Part shown: in pieces, positions 8,759 through 16,591 of the stretch
Numbering within the stretch: position 1 is the stretch's first letter
Layout of the letters: each line of letters starts with the position of its first letter
Source of the DNA: Psychrobacillus lasiicapitis
GTDB lineage: Bacteria; Bacillota; Bacilli; Bacillales_A; Planococcaceae
Length of the DNA: 63,133 nt
Assembly: GCF_006861795.1 (NCBI RefSeq)
Contig: NZ_VDGH01000010.1
Coordinates: forward strand, 1 to 63,133
Direction of reading: 5' to 3'
Notes under the pieces: model-generated
Told to the model about the DNA's origin: nothing
Database searches by the model: none
What the model saw: only the letters and a program-made list of their open reading frames with translations
Position numbers and translations under genes: made by a program

Positions 8759-9359
8759 CGGCTTGAAATTCTCCTTCATATTCAAATAAGGCACCGATTA
8801 ATGGATTTGTTATGAAGACATGTATAGAAAAAACATCTCTTTCTTCTATATAATATTCCGTTACCTGGACGTTCCCTTGAAAAACTTTAGGTAAAGGAAT
8901 CTCAAGTTGCCCCATAACGAATCGTTGCTTCCGGGACTCAATTCGCATATGTCCCTTTTCGGAAACAAAGAAAACTAACTCCGAGTAAAATAAACTCGGC
9001 TCTCCTAAATAATCTTTTACGATGTTTTTATCAGAATCTAGGCTCATCAGCGCGTTAAAATATCTTTTATTTTTAGGAAACTGAAAAGTTCTTTCCCAGT
9101 GAACTTGTTGCTCACCGTTTGAACCAGTTCCTGTTGTATTAACAATCCTAAAAGGAATGTTCTCTCCTTGCTCTGGAAAAAGGAACTTCCAGCGAGTAGC
9201 TAGTAAAAAGAAGGGGGACAGCCATTTAGGACCCCCGCTTATTTTTTTCATGATACCAGTCGCCTTAAAAGGTTTTCCTTCGGGAAGCGTATATCTTTTT
9301 TGGAGCATTGGATGAAGTTTTTCAAATTGTTCTCCTAATATTTCTTTATAGATAGTCAT
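8748..9359 (-). CDS. yndH: DUF4166 protein (YndH-like)
   Basis: The product has 203 residues, is soluble and has no membrane segment. The opening IYKEILGEQFEKLHPMLQ...RY and the central RIVNTTGTGSNGEQQVHWERTF segment are typical of DUF4166. The family is uncharacterised. Its ATG directly follows the stop of the yndG-like gene, and it overlaps yndJ, so the three form one transcript. Confidence 0.75.
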   Translation of the reverse strand: MTIYKEILGEQFEKLHPMLQKRYTLPEGKPFKATGIMKKISGGPKWLSPFFLLATRWKFLFPEQGENIPFRIVNTTGTGSNGEQQVHWERTFQFPKNKRYFNALMSLDSDKNIVKDYLGEPSLFYSELVFFVSEKGHMRIESRKQRFVMGQLEIPLPKVFQGNVQVTEYYIEERDVFSIHVFITNPLIGALFEYEGEFQADDF

Positions 9360-10274
9360 TCATTTAACTCCTTCTCTCATTCGTTTGCAGCTTTTTGCAG
9401 TCGGAACATCCTTGCTCGTAAAAAATCCAATAATAGAAAGAACGAATAAAGTGATGTTAAAAGTTAAAGGATTAAATGGATGACTCATACTAGCGGGCTC
9501 CGCAATAATTGCTGATAAAGTGAGCAAAGGAAAAAGGTACAACTGTATTTTTAGCAATCTTTTTTTATGATGATAAAGTAACCAAATAAAACCAAAGATT
9601 ATTTCTGCCATGCCAATTGTCGCTACAAGATTATATGCCTCGCTTCCACGCATGGACAACAAACTGCTCGTCATGCTAACCTCTTCGGGATGCATCATTA
9701 TTAGTTTCGGTACTAACCCTTGATATATCCATACAAAAGCGAACAGGAGAGTAATCATCCAATGACTAAAAAATCGTCGGTACTGCGAAATTGGAGATTC
9801 TCCTTTTTCAAGCCACCTTTTTAATACATCAAAGCTTAGTGCAGTTGCCCATCCAATGAGAGGACGAAAAATAAGATGGTCGAAAAATCTGCCTAATGCA
9901 CCAAAATTCGTTTCATAATCGTATTGTGTGAGAAATTTAAGGGCATTTTGTTCTGGCTTATACTTCCAGTAGCCCTTTCCTTCACGAATAATGGAAATTG
10001 CTTGATCTGTCCCAAAGTGCAAGGAAGATGTTCGGGAATCGTCTTTTGCATGAAAAGTACCAACACTTTTTCCCCATCCAGCAATATTTAGCCCTAAACC
10101 AATATTCGTTTTATATTCAAAATGTTGCGGTTCATCCTCTTGTTTTGGTAAATAGGTAATAGAAGAAAAGCGGAGATCCCATTGTTCATGTTGCTCTGGA
10201 GTCTGTGTTGCTTCCCATAATTTATCCATTTCTGCATCAATAGCTATTTCTACATAGATTGGTTTTCGCTTCAT
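9360..10274 (-). CDS. yndG: SRPBCC plus DoxX-like membrane protein (YndG-like)
   Basis: The product has 304 residues. Residues 1-140 resemble a START/SRPBCC ligand-binding domain (IYVEIAIDAEMDKLWEATQT...WDLRF). Residues 160-290 have four membrane spans like DoxX-type proteins. It is the first gene of the yndG-yndH-yndJ transcript. ATG 10274 is chosen because GAGG lies eight bases upstream; GTG 10283 overlaps that site. The biochemical role is unknown. Confidence 0.7.
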   Translation of the reverse strand: MKRKPIYVEIAIDAEMDKLWEATQTPEQHEQWDLRFSSITYLPKQEDEPQHFEYKTNIGLGLNIAGWGKSVGTFHAKDDSRTSSLHFGTDQAISIIREGKGYWKYKPEQNALKFLTQYDYETNFGALGRFFDHLIFRPLIGWATALSFDVLKRWLEKGESPISQYRRFFSHWMITLLFAFVWIYQGLVPKLIMMHPEEVSMTSSLLSMRGSEAYNLVATIGMAEIIFGFIWLLYHHKKRLLKIQLYLFPLLTLSAIIAEPASMSHPFNPLTFNITLFVLSIIGFFTSKDVPTAKSCKRMREGVK

Positions 10275-10345
10275 ACGATTCACCTCAAACTAAGCTTATC
10301 ATAAGATGAAGGAGTTTTGAGTAGGCGTGAAGAATTGAAATAGAG

Positions 10346-10661
10346 ATAAAGTGAAACTTCAATCAGTGGGGGTTTTTCGACGCACAGGACGTGCTAGTGG
10401 GGACGGTGCGACATGGACGTCGCGCTTTTAGTCCCCGTCATCCTCCAATGATTGTTAGTTGTGTCCCACACGATGTGGGACACACAGACGTTGCACACGC
10501 TCTTTTATTTTGCGACGAGCTTTGCGCAGGAGCAACACGATGTTGCGTACTTAGTCTGGGATCATTTCATCGGGCGCATGCCAGCAGTTGATTTCCCACT
10601 TATCTTTTGGCTTTTCTTAAATCTTGAAGTGGGAGTCTTACTGCCCGTTAATGCGGGATAA
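10346..10661 (+). repeat. GC-rich multi-hairpin repeat, right copy
   Basis: This is the inverted, longer partner of 248-459. Hairpins in order: GCAC-AGGAC-GTGC (10382-10394); GGGGAC/GTCCCC (10399-10436) enclosing GCGAC-ATGGAC-GTCGC; a ten-base-pair stem GTGTCCCACA/TGTGGGACAC (10461-10483); TTGCGACGAGC...GCGCAGGAGC (about 10509-10532); CAACA-CGA-TGTTG (10533-10545); then the long GGGAAA/CCCACTT and ACTGCCCG arms. Open frames in it are artefacts of its GC content. It ends about 34 bases before the next gene and could form part of that gene's leader. Confidence 0.85.
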
Positions 10662-10694
10662 AAAGATAAAGTATTTTTAAGAAGGGGGATCACT

Positions 10695-11168
10695 ATGTCG
10701 GAACATCGTTTTCAACAGAACATCAAAGAATTAGATGAGATGAAATTAGTAGGACTTAGAGTGCAATGCCTAGGAGATCAATATATGAGTGAAATTCCTA
10801 AAGCGTCCATGGAATTACAACAACGAATTGATGAAATTAAACAAGTAATTAATCTGTCTTTTCAAATCGGGGCGTTCGTTGTTGATAATACTACTGATGA
10901 AGAGGACGGTTACTGGGTTTGTGTGGAAGTAAAAGAATATGAAAATATCCCAGAAGGTATGGTAGTTTTAACTGTTCCTTCCCAAAAATATGCAGCTCTT
11001 AGACATATAGGAGCGAACAATATGATTAGAAATTCATATGAAAATTTACATAAGTGGATAGAAGAAAAACGTTTAAAAAGGCTAAAGGATAAATGGCATT
11101 TAGAAATATATTCTAGTTGGCAAGATCCAAAAAATGTAGATGTATTGCTGTTAGATACAATTATCTAA
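10695..11168 (+). CDS. GyrI-like / effector-binding domain protein
   Basis: The product has 157 residues. The segment MKLVGLRVQCLGD near residue 16 and the end EEKRLKRLKDKWHLEIYSSWQDP...VDVLLLDTII match the AraC-type effector-binding (GyrI-like) fold without a DNA-binding domain. The likely role is ligand binding or sequestration; it is unproven. ATG 10695 follows AAGAAGGGGG. It is the second protein of this fold in the window (the other is at 457-936), and each sits next to one copy of the inverted multi-hairpin repeat. Confidence 0.7.
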   Translation: MSEHRFQQNIKELDEMKLVGLRVQCLGDQYMSEIPKASMELQQRIDEIKQVINLSFQIGAFVVDNTTDEEDGYWVCVEVKEYENIPEGMVVLTVPSQKYAALRHIGANNMIRNSYENLHKWIEEKRLKRLKDKWHLEIYSSWQDPKNVDVLLLDTII

Positions 11169-11238
11169 ACTGTTTCGATTGAAAATGCTCATGAAGAGCT
11201 TGTTAAAAAATATTAGTGAAATAAGGAGTTTATCATAC

Positions 11239-11676
11239 ATGAATATTCATCAAGCAACGATTAATGATCTTGATTCCCTAGTGGAACTTTTCGACTTATA
11301 CAGACAATTTTATAAGCAAGAATCGGATTTTAAAGGTGCAAGAAATTTTTTAGAAGAAAGATTAATAAAAAACGAATCCATTATTTTCCTAGCTTTCGAT
11401 GAAGGAAATCCTGTTGGCTTTACACAATTATTTCCATCCTTTTCATCTGTAAGCATGAAAAAGTCCTGGGTGTTAAATGATTTATATGTGAAAGAAACGG
11501 CACGGAGAAAAGGAATAGCAGAAAAACTAATAGGAAAGGCGATTGCGTTTGCTGAGGAAACGGATGCAAAAGGTATTTTACTAGAGACGGCTGCAGATAA
11601 TGTGAATGCGCAAAAGCTGTATGAGAAAATTGGATTTATCAAAGAATCCACTTACTTTTATTATTTTTCGATTTGA
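11239..11676 (+). CDS. GNAT family N-acetyltransferase
   Basis: The product has 145 residues. The acetyl-CoA binding motif A is seen as LNDLYVKETARRKGIAEKLI (about 78-97), followed by the ILLETAADNVNAQKLYEKIGF segment (about 113-133) typical of GNAT strands 5-6. The acceptor is unknown. ATG 11239 is chosen because AAGGAG sits about 12 bases upstream; the upstream extension to 11179 has no ribosome site. Confidence 0.85.
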   Translation: MNIHQATINDLDSLVELFDLYRQFYKQESDFKGARNFLEERLIKNESIIFLAFDEGNPVGFTQLFPSFSSVSMKKSWVLNDLYVKETARRKGIAEKLIGKAIAFAEETDAKGILLETAADNVNAQKLYEKIGFIKESTYFYYFSI

Positions 11677-11770
11677 AGCATGCAAGTCAACATTTCAATG
11701 AATGTTGGCTGTTCTGTTGCTTTAGGTACGTAGTATAAATCTAGAAATATTATTGTAGGAGTGGTTTTTA

Positions 11771-12334
11771 ATGAAAAAGATATTATTCTTTGCTTATCCT
11801 CAGTATGCAGATTTTGAAATTGCACATGCTTTATTTTTACTAAGAAAAGTTGGTAAATATACGGTAACTACAGTATCCGTTGATGGGGAAGACGTGGAAA
11901 GTATTGGCGGACTATGGACAAAAGTAGAGGGCGCCCTGTCGGATATCAATATATCTGATTTTTCATTGATTCTTATTTCAGGAGGAGATGGCGTCCCTGC
12001 TATTATAAATAAAGAAACCATTTCTGCTAAGTTAGTAGAAGCATTTAATTTGGGTATTCCAATCGCCTCCATATGCGCTTCTGCAGTATTACTAGGAAAA
12101 GCGGGACTCTTAGAAGATCGGGAGTTTACATGTAACCAAAGTACCTTTGAAAATAATGAAAAAATTTTTTCACAGTCTATTTATACTGGAGATGATATAG
12201 AAGTAAGTCCTCAGTTGATTACCGCTAAAGGCACCGCATTTGCTGAGTTTGCTGTATCGGTAGGCCAAATGCTTGATCTATTTCAAGATAAAGAGCAATA
12301 TGATTCGCTTTTAAAGTTTTGTAAAGGTATGTAA
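11771..12334 (+). CDS. DJ-1/PfpI family protein
   Basis: The product has 187 residues. The class I amidotransferase-like nucleophile elbow is SICASAVLLGKAGLL with Cys102, and Glu16 (YADFEIAHA) is placed as in DJ-1. The family includes glyoxalases, chaperones and transcription-regulator-like domains; the function here is open. RBS GTAGGAGTGG precedes the ATG. The nucleotidyltransferase gene follows after 12 bases on the same strand. Confidence 0.8.
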   Translation: MKKILFFAYPQYADFEIAHALFLLRKVGKYTVTTVSVDGEDVESIGGLWTKVEGALSDINISDFSLILISGGDGVPAIINKETISAKLVEAFNLGIPIASICASAVLLGKAGLLEDREFTCNQSTFENNEKIFSQSIYTGDDIEVSPQLITAKGTAFAEFAVSVGQMLDLFQDKEQYDSLLKFCKGM

Positions 12335-12346
12335 AAAGGGATATGA

Positions 12347-13144
12347 ATGAATATGAGCTATAATTGGGAAACGTGTTCAGAAGAAATCAGAGAGCTAGTT
12401 TATCATTTACTTGATAAAACAAAGGAAATTGTAGCAGAAAAATTAGTAGGATTTTATTTACATGGCTCTCTTGCGATGGGAGGATTTAATCCTAAAAATA
12501 GTGATATAGATATTTTAGTTGTAACTGCAGATTCTATATCTATCGAAACCAAAAGAATATTAGCGAAGTTGTTTTTAGAATGCTCCAACAACCCATTTCC
12601 TGTCGAAGTCAGCTTTTTAAATGAAGCACATTTGAAGGATTGGGATTATCCTACGCCATTTGATTTTCATTATAGTGAACAATGGAGGAATAGGTATGAA
12701 GAAGAAACGGCTTTTTTGAAAGATATGCCAAAGACAGATGCCGATTTAGCCGCCCATATTACAATTACAAATCATCGAGGAATTGTAATATGGGGAAGAG
12801 CCATTTCGGAAGTGTTTCCTATCGTTCCTAAAACTCATTATATTTCCTCCATTTTGAGTGATTTTGAGGATTGCGTAAAGAATATTGTGAGAGATCCTGT
12901 TTACTGTACATTAAATCTTCTGAGGGTGTATTGGTATGTAAAGGAAGGAGTTATTTCCTCCAAGCAAGAAGCAGGTGATTGGGGATTAACTGTTCTTCCA
13001 AAAGAGTTTAACTCGACGATCCAACAAGTTGTAGCGGCTTATGCGAGTGAGGAACAAAATCCTATCGTTGAATCAACACATCTATTTCGAATAAGAGATT
13101 ATTTAAAAAGAGAAGTGGAAGAGTTGTTGAGGACGGAAGTTTGA
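12347..13144 (+). CDS. AadA-like nucleotidyltransferase (ANT(3'')/(9)-type, DUF4111)
   Basis: The product has 265 residues. The Pol-beta nucleotidyltransferase motif GS-x10-DxD is present as GSLAMGGFNPKNSDIDILVV (Gly40-Ser41, Asp53 and Asp55), and a C-terminal helical domain like that of aminoglycoside adenylyltransferases covers about 160-265. Chromosomal members in Bacillales may or may not confer aminoglycoside resistance, so this is not a resistance call. ATG 12347 lies six bases after AAAGGG. Confidence 0.75.
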   Translation: MNMSYNWETCSEEIRELVYHLLDKTKEIVAEKLVGFYLHGSLAMGGFNPKNSDIDILVVTADSISIETKRILAKLFLECSNNPFPVEVSFLNEAHLKDWDYPTPFDFHYSEQWRNRYEEETAFLKDMPKTDADLAAHITITNHRGIVIWGRAISEVFPIVPKTHYISSILSDFEDCVKNIVRDPVYCTLNLLRVYWYVKEGVISSKQEAGDWGLTVLPKEFNSTIQQVVAAYASEEQNPIVESTHLFRIRDYLKREVEELLRTEV

Positions 13145-13236
13145 GCGGCGAATTGGAAATAAAACAAATAGAGGAATTGTTAGCTATTGATTTAAAACCC
13201 TTAGTACAAGAGAGCAAGGAAGAGAGCTTTCGATAG
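13141..13236 (+). pseudogene. Possible N-terminal remnant of a GNAT acetyltransferase
   Basis: From TTG 13141 the frame reads 31 codons, including EIKQIEELLAIDLKPLVQES and KEESFR, then stops. This resembles the first 30 residues of Bacillus GNAT proteins that continue with FRFVERL. The downstream 70 bases contain no continuing GNAT frame. The call is weak and rests on pattern memory. Confidence 0.3.
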
Positions 13237-13292
13237 ATTCATATACGGAGGCTAAGAAAACTGGTCGATTAAGAAGTTTTGGACAGGTAAAG

Positions 13293-13321
13293 TTGAAATC
13301 ATAGTGTTCTGTTGGTATAAT
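13293..13321 (+). promoter_or_regulatory. Sigma-A promoter of the antisense RNA
   Basis: TTGAAA (13293-13298) and a perfect TATAAT (13316-13321) are separated by 17 bases. No protein gene follows on this strand before a terminator at 13428-13471, so the transcript is expected to be a small RNA starting near 13328. Confidence 0.75.
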
Positions 13322-13341
13322 TAGGTCATTATGACATACAT

Positions 13342-13376
13342 TAAAAAAGACTGGACGGTGTCTCACCACCGAACAG
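13342..13376 (-). terminator. Terminator of the toxin mRNA
   Basis: On the minus strand CTG-TT-CGGTG pairs with CACCG-TC-CAG and is followed by TCTTTTTT. Confidence 0.75.
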
Positions 13377-13409
13377 CCTAGTAATAAAATAGCATCGCTA
13401 CAAAGGCGA

Positions 13410-13556
13410 TCAGCAGTTAAGCATGGTAAACCATCCCGTCACTGACAAGGTTTTGGGTGGTTTCTTTTTTTGTGAAAAAGTATATGACAGCGCAATGATA
13501 GATACGATCAATGTAGAAAAACTAATCATTACTACAAGCGCTTCGAAAATATTCAT
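13410..13556 (-). CDS. Small hydrophobic putative holin-like toxin (type I TA)
   Basis: The product has 48 residues. It begins MNIFEALVVMISFSTLIVSI, one membrane helix followed by a basic SQKKKPPK stretch. This N-terminus is the signature of the putative holin-like toxin family related to TxpA/BsrG peptides (MxxxEALxxMIxFxTLIV). ATG 13556 follows AAGGAGATG; an in-frame extension upstream has no site. An extended -10 (TGGTATAAT) lies at 13652-13660. A convergent antisense RNA and terminators on both strands complete a type I toxin-antitoxin locus. Toxicity is inferred from family resemblance. Confidence 0.7.
   Translation of the reverse strand: MNIFEALVVMISFSTLIVSIIALSYTFSQKKKPPKTLSVTGWFTMLNC
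13428..13471 (+). terminator. Terminator of the antisense RNA
   Basis: AAACCATCC and GGGTGGTTT pair (one U-G pair), followed by CTTTTTTT. It lies inside the toxin coding region on the other strand. Confidence 0.7.
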
Positions 13557-13651
13557 AGCAACATCTCCTTCCTCTTCCCATGAAAAACGTACATAGAAAG
13601 TATTTCGGAATGAAATGCTGACCACCCATGAAACCCTATTTTATTATTTTT

Positions 13652-13660
13652 ATTATACCA
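13652..13660 (-). promoter_or_regulatory. Extended -10 promoter of the toxin gene
   Basis: The minus strand reads TGGTATAAT (TG-n-TATAAT) about 95 bases before the toxin ATG. The -35 position is poor, as expected for an extended -10 promoter. Predicted start near 13645, giving an mRNA of about 300 nt. Confidence 0.6.
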
Positions 13661-13752
13661 CACATACGTTCTTATTTTATGCTTTATGCGATGTTAATGC
13701 GAAGTCTAGCAAGGCCGCTGGAGTAAAATAAATTTCTATTGGAGGTAGCGGT

Positions 13753-14556
13753 ATGAAACAAAAAATAGTTAGCCATACAAACCAAATAGGATGGAATCAA
13801 TCTGCCTATCAAGCCTGGACAAATCGTCATGGTACCCCAAAAGAATATGCGCAAAAGTTAATAGCAAACCCTACGAATTCCGTAGCCCATTATTTAAAGT
13901 TCATAGGGGAGGTAAAAGATAAAAAAATTGCTAATCTTTTAGGATCTAAAGGAAATAAGGCGGTATCTTTTGCTTTATTGGGAGCAGAAGTGACGGTCGT
14001 AGATATTTCACAGGATAATAAAAAATATGCGATGGAATTGGCTGACGAAGCGAAAGTGAATATTAAATACATAGTTTCAGATATATTAGAAGTTCCGGAT
14101 GTTGACGTGCTAACTGATTTTGATGCTACCCTTTTGGAATTAGGGGTATTACACTATTTTGTGGATCTACTTCCTTTATTTAAAGTGGTTTATGATTCAC
14201 TAAAGACTGGTGGACAATTCATTCTGAGAGATTATCATCCTTTTGTTTCAAAGTTAATGAATGTTGAAGGAGGTCGAATGATTGCAAATGGCGATTATTT
14301 TAATAAGGATTTAATTGAAGAGGATGTGGCCTATAGCACTCTATTATCTGAGGAAGAAAGGGCTTCTCTACAAAAAGTAACCATTCGAAGATGGACTTTA
14401 GGGGAAATTGTTACAGCCATTTCAGGGGCAGGATTCCGAATTAGTTATCTAGAAGAAGAAGTAGGAGTGAGATGGGCATTTCCAACAGGAACACCTGAAG
14501 GAATAGAGGATAAAGTACCGGCATTATATACGTTAATTGCGATAAAAGAGGAATGA
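13753..14556 (+). CDS. Class I SAM-dependent methyltransferase
   Basis: The product has 267 residues. The glycine-rich motif I is degenerate (NLLGSKGNKAVSFALLGAEV, about 61-80), and VTVVDIS (about 80-86) supplies the acidic residue for the SAM ribose. LLELGVLHYFVDL and GGQFILRDYHP are the usual core strands 4-5 of this fold. The substrate is unknown. GGAGGTAGCGGT precedes the ATG. The stop lies in a hairpin shared with the convergent MFS gene. Confidence 0.8.
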   Translation: MKQKIVSHTNQIGWNQSAYQAWTNRHGTPKEYAQKLIANPTNSVAHYLKFIGEVKDKKIANLLGSKGNKAVSFALLGAEVTVVDISQDNKKYAMELADEAKVNIKYIVSDILEVPDVDVLTDFDATLLELGVLHYFVDLLPLFKVVYDSLKTGGQFILRDYHPFVSKLMNVEGGRMIANGDYFNKDLIEEDVAYSTLLSEEERASLQKVTIRRWTLGEIVTAISGAGFRISYLEEEVGVRWAFPTGTPEGIEDKVPALYTLIAIKEE

Positions 14557-14575
14557 AAGCGGTGTTTCATTCCTC
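14548..14575. terminator. Bidirectional terminator between convergent genes
   Basis: GAGGAATGAAA and TTTCATTCCTC form an 11-base-pair stem that covers both stop codons. Short T-rich tails follow on both strands but neither is a long run. Confidence 0.6.
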
Positions 14576-15100
14576 TCGTTTCATTATATAAAACCCACTC
14601 CAAGCGAACACAGCAGAAGCAAGGTAAAAAATACTGCCGATTGTTAAAAAATCTACTAAATACCCTGTTCCTATAATAGCGATTGCAGCACTGACAGATG
14701 TCCAAATATGATAATGTCCAATTTCCTTTCCAGCCGTTTCCTTTTGAACGGTTCGGGCAAGGACTGTTTTTTCTGAGTTTTTCTGAACAGCACCGAGTAA
14801 TCCCATTACAACTTGAAGGATATAAACATGCCAAATCTCAAAAGCGAGCGGAAAAATGAGCAAAATCAGCGCCATTCCCCAAGCATAACTAATCAATAGA
14901 ACTTTATCTCCTGTTTTATCCGCAAGTTTACCGATTATTGGATAGCTTACAGCTGCTGTAAGGGCAAATAATCCATAGGCCCAACCAAACTGGGAATAGC
15001 TGTGACCGACGTTTTTTAGAAGCAGTACATAAAATGGAAAAATCATACTAGATGCCATTCCGATACTGCCTTGATAAATAATAAATCTTCTGTAATTCAT
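14567..15100 (-). CDS. Half-size MFS-type membrane protein
   Basis: The product has 177 residues with about six membrane spans, half of a normal MFS carrier. The motif A region is GKLADKTGDKVL (about 58-68). The frame is intact from an ATG that overlaps the stop of the FAD oxidase by four bases (ATGA) to a stop in the terminator hairpin. It either works as a dimer or is a truncated carrier; no second half is present downstream. It is probably co-transcribed with the oxidase. Confidence 0.6.
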   Translation of the reverse strand: MNYRRFIIYQGSIGMASSMIFPFYVLLLKNVGHSYSQFGWAYGLFALTAAVSYPIIGKLADKTGDKVLLISYAWGMALILLIFPLAFEIWHVYILQVVMGLLGAVQKNSEKTVLARTVQKETAGKEIGHYHIWTSVSAAIAIIGTGYLVDFLTIGSIFYLASAVFAWSGFYIMKREE

Positions 15101-16533
15101 TTATGATACTCCTCATAGAAAAGATTCTTGAACCGACCATCAGGATCATATTCTTTCTTCATGTTAAAGAACTCTTCTGTTCTAGGGTAAGCTTCCTCTA
15201 ATTGTACTTCTGTAGGAAAGTGATAGTAGGGCAGGTAATAACTCCCGTCGTGATCTAAAGTGATATCAATCATTTTGCGAATAATTCTACCAGATTCATC
15301 GATGCTTTCTTTACTTGAACCTTGATTGATAAGCATTACTAGCCCGAACATATCCTCTTTTGCGTAGGACATGACTGCTTCTTCGTTTTTCTTCACATAG
15401 CGTACGGTAATATTCAATAAATTAAAATTTTCTTCCTGTTCCAAGGTCTTTCTTAAATCGTCAATATAGGAAGTAAATTGATCAATGGGCACAAAATACT
15501 CTTGTAATACTTCCGTTTTGTTCACATTTTCATATTCCATAAAGGTAGACTCGGAGCGCATTACATTATTTCTCGATATATAAGAATCATCTATTCGGTG
15601 ATTATATGCTTCTTGCGTCTTCCAAAGTAGATTTTTCCCCCAGCCGTTTAATCTGGATAGACCAAGAAAGAATTTCGGAATGGCAATTAGGCTTTCCCGT
15701 TTTAACGTGCTATTCAATTCCAACTGCCCTTGATCATCGGCCATGTAGTAATCGGTTGTATACATTTCGGTTAGAAAGCTCTCTGGTGCAACTGAGATTC
15801 TTGCTAAATGCATTTTAACAGCCTCACCTTGAAGGACCTTCGTTTTAAAATAAGCACTGTATTCATCAAAAGTTAGGGATGTTGTTCGAATTTGATAAAG
15901 TTCATCGTCTGTTAATTGCAAAGTGACATCAAGAATGACTCCGAATAATCCATAACCTCCAATGACGAGTTGGAATAGCGCAGGATTTTCTTGTCGACTG
16001 ACATGCATAATATTGCCTTCCGCATTCAATAATCTAAAGGATTCTACAGACTCGATCAAAGAAGTGTATGCAATATCCCGACCATGGACATTCACACTTA
16101 AGGAACCGCCAACAGTGAAAATATTTTGAGACTGACTCACCTTTAAGGCAAGGCCATATGGATTGATATAAGATTGAATATCAGCCCAAGTTACCCCACT
16201 TTGCACAGTAATGAGCTTTTTCTCTTTATCTAGCTTTAAGATGTTATTATAGCTTTTCATATCAAGGAGAATGCCATTTGGATAGAGTGTTTGCCCACCT
16301 TGGCTATGCTGCATTCCGCTAATAGAAATCGGATCAGCATTTTTTTTAGCTTCTCGTATAATTTTTCGCAACTCATCTTCATCATCGCTTGATTTTATTG
16401 CCTTCATTTTGACAGGCAAAAGACGTCCGTGATCTTCTATAATTGGGTTGGACAGTTGGATTTGAAAAAAGTGAATAGAGCCGATAAATATTAATACATA
16501 TAAAAAAACAGCGAAATAGCGATATTTATACAT
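15097..16533 (-). CDS. FAD-binding PCMH-type oxidoreductase with N-terminal membrane anchor
   Basis: The product has 478 residues. Residues 5-25 form a hydrophobic N-terminal anchor. A PCMH-type FAD domain follows (about 45-215) with ISISGMQHSQGGQ, VQSGVTWADIQ and the FAD-contact motif VGGSLSVNVHGRD. The C-terminal part ends PDGRFKNLFYEEY, as in vanillyl-alcohol-oxidase-like flavoproteins. The substrate is unknown, possibly a sugar acid or alcohol. ATG 16533 follows AAGGAGGAG. A hairpin with a T tract lies 60 bases upstream. Confidence 0.8.
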   Translation of the reverse strand: MYKYRYFAVFLYVLIFIGSIHFFQIQLSNPIIEDHGRLLPVKMKAIKSSDDEDELRKIIREAKKNADPISISGMQHSQGGQTLYPNGILLDMKSYNNILKLDKEKKLITVQSGVTWADIQSYINPYGLALKVSQSQNIFTVGGSLSVNVHGRDIAYTSLIESVESFRLLNAEGNIMHVSRQENPALFQLVIGGYGLFGVILDVTLQLTDDELYQIRTTSLTFDEYSAYFKTKVLQGEAVKMHLARISVAPESFLTEMYTTDYYMADDQGQLELNSTLKRESLIAIPKFFLGLSRLNGWGKNLLWKTQEAYNHRIDDSYISRNNVMRSESTFMEYENVNKTEVLQEYFVPIDQFTSYIDDLRKTLEQEENFNLLNITVRYVKKNEEAVMSYAKEDMFGLVMLINQGSSKESIDESGRIIRKMIDITLDHDGSYYLPYYHFPTEVQLEEAYPRTEEFFNMKKEYDPDGRFKNLFYEEYHK

Positions 16534-16591
16534 TTGTCTCTCCTCCTTTTCCAATAACTTTACTTTATCATGTTAATAAATATACCAAAAT

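Larger units (their letters stand above)
13328..13471 (+). ncRNA. Predicted antisense RNA antitoxin (type I)
   Basis: This is a transcript of about 144 nt bounded by a strong sigma-A promoter and a terminator whose arms AAACCATCC/GGGTGGTTT form nine pairs before a T tract. It is convergent with the toxin mRNA and complementary to about 130 nt of its 3' part, including the last 20 codons. This matches the layout of txpA/RatA and bsrG/SR4, where the antisense RNA pairs at the 3' end and leads to toxin mRNA decay. The existence of the RNA is inferred from sites, not measured. Confidence 0.6.

Noticed and set aside
10391..10661. Two plus-strand open frames inside the GC-rich repeat
   Set aside because: They lie wholly in hairpin DNA, have no ribosome site and resemble no protein. 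The left copy of the repeat does not keep them open.
14554..14570. TGAAAGCG...TTTCA as a CcpA cre site
   Set aside because: It is the loop-proximal part of an 11 bp terminator stem between two convergent genes, has two bases too many for a cre site, and sits at no promoter.
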